Below, one piece after another: positions 10,251 to 18,061 of a stretch of DNA of 64,000 nt (position 1 is the first letter of the stretch; each line of letters starts with the position of its first letter). The notes beneath the pieces are model-generated. The model had not been told where the DNA came from, searched no databases, and worked only from the letters and a program-made list of their open reading frames with translations. The stretch lies in assembly GCA_903882665.1 (NCBI GenBank), contig CAIRXW010000021.1, positions 1 through 64,000 of the forward strand, written 5' to 3'. Source of the DNA: an uncultured Chlorobiaceae bacterium. Its GTDB lineage: Bacteria > Bacteroidota > Chlorobiia > Chlorobiales > Chlorobiaceae. The translations under genes were made by a program, and so were the position numbers.

Positions 10251-11708
10251 GTGATTGATTTTAATAAAAAAATACTCATTATTGGATTTGGCTCAGTATC
10301 TCAATGTACCGTCCCTCTTCTTTTTAAACACATCAATGTCGATTATACTCATGTCACCATTATGGACTTTGAGGATATTCGTGAAAAAGTAGCACCGTGG
10401 ACAGCATTGGGCGTTACCTACATTAATCATCAAATAACACCGTATAATATAGCACAAACCCTTTCGACCTATGTTGCCGAGGGCGATTTGATCATAGATT
10501 TAGCGTGGAATATTGATTGTTGTGAAATTCTTCAATGGTGTCATGATCATGGTGTCCTCTATATGAACACCTCGGTAGAAGTGTGGGATCCTTATACCGG
10601 GGTTGAGACTCGGCATCCTGCCGAAAGAACACTCTACTGGCGGCACATGAACATCCGCCGCATGACTTCAAAGTGGCAAAATAAAGGTGTCACGGCAGTG
10701 CTGGAGCATGGTGCCAATCCCGGATTGATATCGCATTTTACCAAACAAGGGTTGCTTGATATTGCCGACGCAGTCATTGCCCGGAACAAGGTCGGCCCAG
10801 CTCAAGCCGAAATTATTAAAGAGCTTTCTGAAAAAAGAATTTTCAATGAGCTGGCAATGGCGCTTGGCGTCAAAGTGATTCATTGCTCTGAAAGAGATAC
10901 GCAAATTTCTGATGTTCCAAAACAGGTTGACGAGTTTGTCAATACCTGGAGTGTTGAGGGATTCCGGGAAGAGGGTATGACAACGGCTGAAATGGGTTGG
11001 GGAACCCATGAAAAAGAGCTTCCGGAATTTGCTTATACCCATCAGGATGGACCGAAAAACCAGATTTGTGTGGCCAAAATGGGGATGAATACCTGGGTGT
11101 GTTCCTGGGTGCCTGATTATGACATCCGTGGCATGGTAGTTCGCCATGGCGAGGCTTTTACGATTTCAGACTACCTTACGGTCTCCAAAGAGGGGCAGGC
11201 CATCTACCGTCCAACGGTCCATTACGCCTATTGTCCGAGTGATGCCGCGATTACCTCTCTGCATGAGTTGCGTGGTTATGATTACAGGCTTCAGTCCAAT
11301 TTCAGGATTATGAATGATGAGATCATCAAGGGTTCTGACATTCTTGGTGCATTACTGATGGGTCATGCCTTTAATTCCTGGTGGACAGGTTCCGATTTGA
11401 GCATAGAGCAATCCAGAGCGCTGGTACCTCATCAGAATGCTACCACATTGCAGGTGGCAATATCCGTGGTCGCAGCCTGTATGTGGATGATAGAAAATCC
11501 TGACAGGGGTGTTGTTGTACCAGATAATATCGACCATGAGTATATCCTTGGAATTGCAAAACCTTATCTTGGCAACTTCATCTCAAAAGATTCCGATTGG
11601 ACACCGTTAAAATACAATCCCAACTTTTTTGCAGGGTTTAATACACCTGATATTGATGAAACAGATCCCTGGCAGTTCAAGAATTTTCTTATTACCGATA
11701 ATGATTAA
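10251..11708 (+). CDS. hss: Homospermidine synthase
   Basis: 485 aa, GTG start; Rossmann IIGFGSVSQ; NTSVEVWDPYTG and EHGANPGLISHFTKQGL typical of the family; next to a decarboxylase. Confidence 0.85.
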   Translation: MIDFNKKILIIGFGSVSQCTVPLLFKHINVDYTHVTIMDFEDIREKVAPWTALGVTYINHQITPYNIAQTLSTYVAEGDLIIDLAWNIDCCEILQWCHDHGVLYMNTSVEVWDPYTGVETRHPAERTLYWRHMNIRRMTSKWQNKGVTAVLEHGANPGLISHFTKQGLLDIADAVIARNKVGPAQAEIIKELSEKRIFNELAMALGVKVIHCSERDTQISDVPKQVDEFVNTWSVEGFREEGMTTAEMGWGTHEKELPEFAYTHQDGPKNQICVAKMGMNTWVCSWVPDYDIRGMVVRHGEAFTISDYLTVSKEGQAIYRPTVHYAYCPSDAAITSLHELRGYDYRLQSNFRIMNDEIIKGSDILGALLMGHAFNSWWTGSDLSIEQSRALVPHQNATTLQVAISVVAACMWMIENPDRGVVVPDNIDHEYILGIAKPYLGNFISKDSDWTPLKYNPNFFAGFNTPDIDETDPWQFKNFLITDND

Positions 11709-11723
11709 AACAGGAGACATTTA

Positions 11724-12863
11724 ATGGAAGCTCAATATTTGAAACAATTGGCATTAGAGCATGGCACACCGTTGTTTGTGGTAGACCACGAAGTATTGCG
11801 CGCCAATTACCGCGAGTTCAAGCAGCATCTTCCAAGGGTTCAGGCCTATTTCGCTGTAAAAGCCAACTCAGCCAAAGAAATAGTTAAAACCTTCTATGAC
11901 GCAGGTGCCAGCTTTGATGTTGCATCAATGCCCGAGTTTCTTACTGTCTACGAAAACATTAAAAGCCTGACGCCCGAAGAGCAACAGGATTTTATTTGGG
12001 ATAAGATCATTTATGCGAATCCGATAAAGCCAATACCGACCCTGAAGGAGCTCGACTGTTACAAGCCGCTGGTCACGTTTGATAATGAAGATGAAATAGC
12101 GAAAATCGCCACCTACGCCCCGAACACGGGTCTTGTTTTACGAATAAAAGTTCCTAATACCGGTGCGATGGTAGAGCTCTCTTCCAAATTTGGTGCAGAC
12201 CCAGGAGAGGCTGTTGATCTTATAGACAAAGCTTTCAAGAAAGGGCTGGTGGTCGAAGGTTTAAGCTTCCATGTCGGCAGCCAGTGCACAAATTTCCAGA
12301 ATTATGTTCAAGCCCTTAATCTGGCCTCCAATATCTTCAAGGAGTCGTGGGAAAGAGGGTATAAGGAGGTAAAAATTCTTGATATTGGCGGTGGTTTTCC
12401 CGCTCCCTACGACAACAGTGTCAAGCCTTTTGCCGAGCTTGCCGTCATGCTCAATTCCGAATTTGACCGACTCTTTCCGCCCGACATTGAAATCATAGCA
12501 GAACCCGGAAGATTTTTAGTGGCAACTGCTGCCTGGGTCGTGATGGAGATTATTGGTACCGCCTATCGTGACGGCAAAAGATGTTATTACGTCAATGACG
12601 GTGTATATCACACCTTTTCAGGGATTATCTTTGATCACTGCGAGTATCCTTTAAAATCTTTCAAAGAGGGCAATGAGAAGATGTGTGCGGTGTATGGACC
12701 TACCTGTGATGCTCTCGACACGATTACTATGGCCAACCTCTTGCCCGTAGATCTTGCGATAGGGGATTTGCTCTACAGTGAAAATATTGGAGCCTACAGT
12801 CACGCGTCATCGACTTTCTTTAATGGTTTTCCGCCTGCAAAGGTTTTGCATATAAATAGATAG
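11724..12863 (+). CDS. Ornithine decarboxylase-like, group IV PLP-dependent (alanine racemase fold)
   Basis: FAVKANSAKEIV PLP-Lys motif, GLSFHVGSQ, LDIGGGFPAPY, EPGRFLVATA, YGPTCDALDTI. Confidence 0.87.
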   Translation: MEAQYLKQLALEHGTPLFVVDHEVLRANYREFKQHLPRVQAYFAVKANSAKEIVKTFYDAGASFDVASMPEFLTVYENIKSLTPEEQQDFIWDKIIYANPIKPIPTLKELDCYKPLVTFDNEDEIAKIATYAPNTGLVLRIKVPNTGAMVELSSKFGADPGEAVDLIDKAFKKGLVVEGLSFHVGSQCTNFQNYVQALNLASNIFKESWERGYKEVKILDIGGGFPAPYDNSVKPFAELAVMLNSEFDRLFPPDIEIIAEPGRFLVATAAWVVMEIIGTAYRDGKRCYYVNDGVYHTFSGIIFDHCEYPLKSFKEGNEKMCAVYGPTCDALDTITMANLLPVDLAIGDLLYSENIGAYSHASSTFFNGFPPAKVLHINR

Positions 12864-12889
12864 CACCAACGGGCATGTTACGACATGCA

Positions 12890-12913
12890 GGGGGCACGCC
12901 GCGGCGTGCCCCC
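12890..12913. terminator. Perfect 24-nt palindrome gggggcacgccgcggcgtgccccc, putative terminator or structured element
   Basis: Perfect inverted repeat 27 nt downstream of the decarboxylase stop; no long T-tract follows. Confidence 0.6.
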
Positions 12914-13047
12914 TCGCTATCCATCCTTGTCTTGCAATATTACAATCAATCAATTCTACAATCAGTCAATCTGACTTTTGAATAAGAAGGCCGCGCTTGC
13001 GCATCCCAAGGATGAAACGGAGCGAGAAGTATCCCACGATACTTCTG

Positions 13048-13290
13048 CGCTTGCTTGAAAAATTCGGATATCCCCCGTCATCAATTCCAAAGGGCGAGTA
13101 GTCTTTTCTGACAGACGTTTTCACGGCGCTGTTGTTGTTACTGATTTGATAATTGAAGGGGATTGCGGCAATTCACAGGTGCCTGCTCGGAAATGGATTG
13201 CCGACAACCTCTCCGCCCGTGACGTTTTTTTTTGAACTTTATCCGTACATTGAAGCTGCTTTATTGGGCAACAATCACGACCTTGGTTTA
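13048..13290 (+). pseudogene. Decayed partial copy of the 5743..6003 gene, followed by a homopolymer-frameshifted reading frame
   Basis: Near-identical nucleotides to about 5891-5997 (tcaattccaaagggcg…gttgttgttactgattt) with indels; reading frame broken at T9 (13225-13233). Confidence 0.7.
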
Positions 13291-13303
13291 AAAGAAAAGA
13301 ACA

Positions 13304-13582
13304 TTGATTGATGAGCCTGAGCTTGGTTTGCACCCTTTTGCAATTCACCTTTTAGCCGCAATGCTTCGTTCCGTCTCTAAGCGGCGACAGTTGATTGTCT
13401 CTACGCAGTCCACAGATCTTTTGAACGAGTTTGATGCTGAGGATGTTGTTGTTGCTGATCGGACAGAAGGTTTTACCTGCCTGCACCGTCTGGACTCGCA
13501 GGCTCTGAAAAATTGGCTTGATGCATATTCTCTCGGAGAGCTATGGCAGAAAAACATACTTGGCGGGAGGCCATCACGATGA
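13304..13582 (+). pseudogene. C-terminal remnant of an OLD/RecF-like AAA ATPase
   Basis: IDEPELGLHP Walker B/D-loop and QLIVSTQSTDLL at the N-terminus of the ORF; Walker A half absent. Confidence 0.75.
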
Positions 13583-13614
13583 GCCGGGTTCATGTTTTTT
13601 GCGCCTGTGTTTGA
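13579..13614 (+). pseudogene. N-terminal remnant of a DUF4276-like protein
   Basis: ATGA overlap with the preceding remnant; MSRVHVFCACV then stop, resembling DUF4276 starts (MSRVHVFCEG…). Confidence 0.45.
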
Positions 13615-13738
13615 GGCATGGATTAAAAGAATTGAGGCTTTAACCTCTTGAGAATAAAAAACACTTCAATTGGGAACCCGATTTTGGGGTTTGTAGTGTC
13701 AATTTTGTTTATCTTTGCGTCCGTGCTGAGGTACCACC

Positions 13739-15136
13739 ATGAAACTTGCTACAATCGACATCACCTACTTCCGCTGCTTTGAGTCACTTGCGATCAAGCT
13801 TCACCCCGACATCAATGTTTTTGTTGGTGCCAATGGTGCAGGCAAAAGCAGCATTCTTGATGCCATCGCCATTGCACTGTACGAACTCGTCGCCGCAAAT
13901 GGTGGGGGAGGCAAGAGCCAGCGAAAAATGCAGGGGGCTGCACTTCAGGCTACGGATATTGCCATCACTCCCTCAATTGGAGAGTCTTTTGCCGGGCGCA
14001 AGCAATTCGTACAGATCAGTGCAGGGGTAACGGATTACTATCCAATCGAAGATTTCACAGGAAAAACACCTGACGGACAGAACGTACTGCTGGAGTGGAC
14101 AGATCACATTGTTTATAGTATTCCAGCCACGTTCATTTACGACACCAGCGCTTCGGAAAGAGTCTCAGAACTTCACTATTATATAACGCTCCTTTGGGAA
14201 GAAATCGTCAAAAGTCCGCAAGCATTGATTCCTTTGCCCGTTGTAGCCTACTACCGTGCTACTCGGAGGATGGAGGGAATGCCTGAACTTGGAGATATCT
14301 TTAAACTCGACCTTGCCAGAGACAAGGCATTCGTCAGTGCTCTCAATGCGGCTGCAAATTTTACTGCCATGTGCCAGTGGTTCTACTTGCGTGAGAACGC
14401 CGAACTCCGTGCCCATGTAAACGTCCAGAATGGCGACAGCACGGAGTTTGCTGACTTGCGTGCTGTACGAGAGGCATTGAAACTTACCATTGATGGACTG
14501 GAGCGTATTTACTTTGATGGCAGTCCACCACGACTGATGGTTGAAATCAGGGAGTTCGATGGCACTTTGCGTGCATTTGAGCTGGCGCAACTGAGCGACA
14601 GTTATCGTAACTTGCTTGCGCTGGTACTCGACTTCGCCCGTCGACTTGCTCAGGCCAATCCAAACTGGCCAAACCCGCTTGAAGCGCCGGGCATTTTACT
14701 TATTGACGAAATCGAACAGCACCTTCATCCTTGCTGGCAGCAAAAGATCATTCCCGCTCTTCGTGCAGCTTTCCCGAACACCCAGCTCATTGTTTCAACG
14801 CACAGCCCGGCGGTGCTCACCACAGTACGCCGCGAACATATCAAACTGCTTGGCGCCGACCATCAGTTTGAGCAGATCCTGGAAGATGTAGGTACCTACG
14901 GGGCGGACAACTCCCGCGTTCTGGCTGAGGTGTTTGGTACTTATCCTCGACCTCAAAATATTGATACAGTCCAACAATTAGCTGAATACTGGCAGGCGGT
15001 GGAAGCTCAAGAACACGATACCGATCAAGCAAAAGCTCTACGTCAAGAGCTTGAATCAGCATTGGGCACAAGCGATCCCGATCTTCTTCGCGCCGATCTT
15101 CGGATAAAACAGTTACAATTTTTGAAGCAACGATGA
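13739..15136 (+). CDS. SMC/RecF-like AAA ATPase (PtuA-like architecture, no partner nuclease)
   Basis: 465 aa; GANGAGKSS Walker A, ILLIDEIEQHLHPCWQ Walker B, QLIVSTHSPAVLTT. Confidence 0.8.
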   Translation: MKLATIDITYFRCFESLAIKLHPDINVFVGANGAGKSSILDAIAIALYELVAANGGGGKSQRKMQGAALQATDIAITPSIGESFAGRKQFVQISAGVTDYYPIEDFTGKTPDGQNVLLEWTDHIVYSIPATFIYDTSASERVSELHYYITLLWEEIVKSPQALIPLPVVAYYRATRRMEGMPELGDIFKLDLARDKAFVSALNAAANFTAMCQWFYLRENAELRAHVNVQNGDSTEFADLRAVREALKLTIDGLERIYFDGSPPRLMVEIREFDGTLRAFELAQLSDSYRNLLALVLDFARRLAQANPNWPNPLEAPGILLIDEIEQHLHPCWQQKIIPALRAAFPNTQLIVSTHSPAVLTTVRREHIKLLGADHQFEQILEDVGTYGADNSRVLAEVFGTYPRPQNIDTVQQLAEYWQAVEAQEHDTDQAKALRQELESALGTSDPDLLRADLRIKQLQFLKQR

Positions 15137-15292
15137 AATAAATCCAAGAGAAATATCGACTTAAATCAGACGAAATCATTTATATAAGCGCAATAGATTT
15201 GTATATTTAGAGCTATTTGATTTGAGTTGCTGACTTTTTTCAACTGTTGGCTTCACAGGTGTACAGCTTTTTTATTTTTATACTATACAAGA

Positions 15293-18061
15293 ATGCCGGG
15301 ATTACAACTGAGGGATGAATTTCTCGGGGCACACATGCCCGGCACAGCTATTGCACTGCGAACCAGCGATAACAAGGGCGCTGCCCAGAAGTCTGCTGAT
15401 TCTATTTTGTCGATCACCTACCCGACCTCCGATATCCAGACAGCCCTGAAGGCGATCAGTGTGAAAAACAGTGGGCGTCCCATCGTTGTTATGGGTGGTC
15501 GAGGGCGCGGAAAGTCACACATCATGGCGGTGATGCATCATGCCCTTCACTCTCCTCAAGTGGTGGAATCATGGCTCAAAGAGTGGGGTGCGAAGCTCGG
15601 CAATGATGAGCTAAGCAAGCTGGAACTGCTCAAGGGCTACTTCCCTATTTCCGAGCCTGTGCAAAATCAGGAATATCCGCGTCTCTGGGATCTTGTGTTT
15701 GAGCGTCATCCAAAAGGGGAGTATTACCGAGGCCATTTTGAGAGCATGTCTTCAACATTTCCGCCTCGCACTCTTCTGGAGAAGATGTTTGAAGAGCAGC
15801 CCATTGCTTTAATCCTTGATGAATTTCAGACATGGTATACCGGCCTGCCTGACAAAGATCCTAAAACAGGTCTTTTGCTCAAGCAATACGCCTACAACTT
15901 TGTGCAGATTATCTCTGAAATTGCTGCCGATCGCCCGGAGCTACTGATTTTTGTGATTTCGGTGCTCAATAATGATAATGAAGCCTTTAAGCAGGTGCAT
16001 CGGCAATCGCCTGTTATCATTGATTTTCGTGGCCCCTCAGCCCGGCAGGATCGCCAGAAACTTCTTTTGCACCGGCTCTTTGAAAACAGGCGCAATATTC
16101 AGCATGCAGATATTATCACAACTGCCGGCATCTACTCGACCGAGCGGTTTCGTTTGCTCTATGCCAACAAGTCCGAAGCTGAAAAGGAGCGGATTCAAAA
16201 CGAGGTCTTTACCTGCTGGCCCTTCACTCCGGAGCTGCTTGATCTGCTTGAAGACCACATTCTGCTCTCTTCGGCAGCACAAGAGACAAGGGATCTCATT
16301 CGGATTCTTGCCCAGGTGTTTCGCAGTCGCGGTGCGCTTGTGCCTGTCATTACTCCCGCCGATTTTTTTGTTGATGGTGAGTCAGACGAAGTGCAGACGC
16401 TGGTCGATTCCATAGCAGTTCAGGCAGGTCAGGAAAAACTCCGCCAGATAGCCCAGCGGAATCTTTTTGCGGTGCGTGATTCCGGCTCAACGGTTCCCCA
16501 TGTTCGTGAGCTGGTTAGCTCTCTCTGGATGCGCTCCATCTCCCAAGGAAAGAGTGCGGGTGGAACCCCGGCTGAGTTGCATCTTGATATTACCCGTGAA
16601 GCTTGTATCGACAACAACTCCTTTCAGGCTGAATTAGCCTTGCTTATCGAGAACAGTGTCAATATTCATGGTGACGAGGTGCCTGGCGGGCCACTCTGGT
16701 TTGGCATCAACGAGAACCCGCGTGCGAAGGTTCGGGCTTGTGCCAAAAATGACCGGCTCTGGCAATGCAGTGCTGCGCAAACGAGCGGGACGACGCTCTA
16801 CCCTGGTCAGGATATGCAGTGGATTCGAAAATATTTGCGATATGAGCTTGCTGGACAGGATATCCGGGAGAACGTATCCCGAATCATTGTTCTTGCCCAG
16901 AACTGGCGCGATGACCCCTGGAGTGAGCTGGAAGAAGCAGACAATCCTGCAAAATGGGATCGTCCGGTGCTTCTGGTCATTCCGGACAACATAGAGAGTG
17001 GTGAAGTGAATGCAACACTGGGCCCCTGGCTGGCAAAGCACGTCCAGAAAAGGCGTAACACCATTCGTTTTTTACTTCCAGCCGTTGATATGCCGGGCCT
17101 CTACAATGATAAAGAGCTTCTCTACTCGGCCCGGTGCAGCTATCTCTCTTCTCGTGAAGGATGGGGTTCTGACCCAGTATATTTCTCTTTGCACCAGGAT
17201 TTTAACCGACCGTTCCGCACCTTATTGAAGTCCTGTTACAATCGGCTTGCCCTTTTGCGGCAATGGAATTTTCAGCAACCGCAGCGCTGCCTCTTTGACC
17301 TTGAAAAAATAGCCGCACAAGGCGGGGAGATTCCGCCTGCTGTTGAGGCAAAGATTCTCTCTGACCTTTTCGACAAGAGCGAATTCCGCTCTTTTGTGCT
17401 GCAACGCGCAAAAGAGTCCGACTTTATGAGCTCTCTGCTTGACGACCTGATTGAGCCACCTCCACCTAACTCCGGAGAGGCAATTCCTTTCCTTGGAGAG
17501 ACAAAAATCAACGAGTTGGTGCTGGAGCTTGTCGCCGAAGGGGCCATTGTCCTCAATGTCAACGGAGAATGGATAAGGCGGCGCGACGAAGAGGACTCTG
17601 ACCAGGCTGCATTACGTTATATCCAGTCCAGAGCATTTCGCACCGGTCAGGAGTTACGCCAGATTCAGCTTGCCCTGCCTGGAGCCGCTGGTGGCGGAAC
17701 AGTCACCGCTCCGAATCCTCCCCCGGTTGTTCAGCCAGTGAGCAACGTGAATACTCCCTACTTACCATCACCTCCTTCTGGTGGAGGTATCGTAAGTGGT
17801 CTTGATGACAAGAGCGCCATCACCCAGCCAATACCCCGCCCAACGGCAAAAACCTGTAAATCCGCCGAACCAGCAACGGGAATCAACCTCTCGGGCTGTT
17901 TCGAATCATGGGGAGTCTCTTCCAGTCAATCCATTGAAACTGCACGCATCGAATTTTCTGGCCTTACCTCTCAGCAGATCAAGCAGATTCTGCAACGCAT
18001 ACCATCCTCATTCAAAGCGACACTCGATATCACCTGGCGCGATGGAGGCGATCAATCATGA
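15293..18061 (+). CDS. DUF499-type P-loop ATPase, BrxC/PglY-like
   Basis: IALRTSDNKGAAQKSADSILSITYPT; VMGGRGRGKSH P-loop; ALILDEFQTWY Walker B. Start moved from 15227 to ATG at 15293. Confidence 0.75.
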   Translation: MPGLQLRDEFLGAHMPGTAIALRTSDNKGAAQKSADSILSITYPTSDIQTALKAISVKNSGRPIVVMGGRGRGKSHIMAVMHHALHSPQVVESWLKEWGAKLGNDELSKLELLKGYFPISEPVQNQEYPRLWDLVFERHPKGEYYRGHFESMSSTFPPRTLLEKMFEEQPIALILDEFQTWYTGLPDKDPKTGLLLKQYAYNFVQIISEIAADRPELLIFVISVLNNDNEAFKQVHRQSPVIIDFRGPSARQDRQKLLLHRLFENRRNIQHADIITTAGIYSTERFRLLYANKSEAEKERIQNEVFTCWPFTPELLDLLEDHILLSSAAQETRDLIRILAQVFRSRGALVPVITPADFFVDGESDEVQTLVDSIAVQAGQEKLRQIAQRNLFAVRDSGSTVPHVRELVSSLWMRSISQGKSAGGTPAELHLDITREACIDNNSFQAELALLIENSVNIHGDEVPGGPLWFGINENPRAKVRACAKNDRLWQCSAAQTSGTTLYPGQDMQWIRKYLRYELAGQDIRENVSRIIVLAQNWRDDPWSELEEADNPAKWDRPVLLVIPDNIESGEVNATLGPWLAKHVQKRRNTIRFLLPAVDMPGLYNDKELLYSARCSYLSSREGWGSDPVYFSLHQDFNRPFRTLLKSCYNRLALLRQWNFQQPQRCLFDLEKIAAQGGEIPPAVEAKILSDLFDKSEFRSFVLQRAKESDFMSSLLDDLIEPPPPNSGEAIPFLGETKINELVLELVAEGAIVLNVNGEWIRRRDEEDSDQAALRYIQSRAFRTGQELRQIQLALPGAAGGGTVTAPNPPPVVQPVSNVNTPYLPSPPSGGGIVSGLDDKSAITQPIPRPTAKTCKSAEPATGINLSGCFESWGVSSSQSIETARIEFSGLTSQQIKQILQRIPSSFKATLDITWRDGGDQS

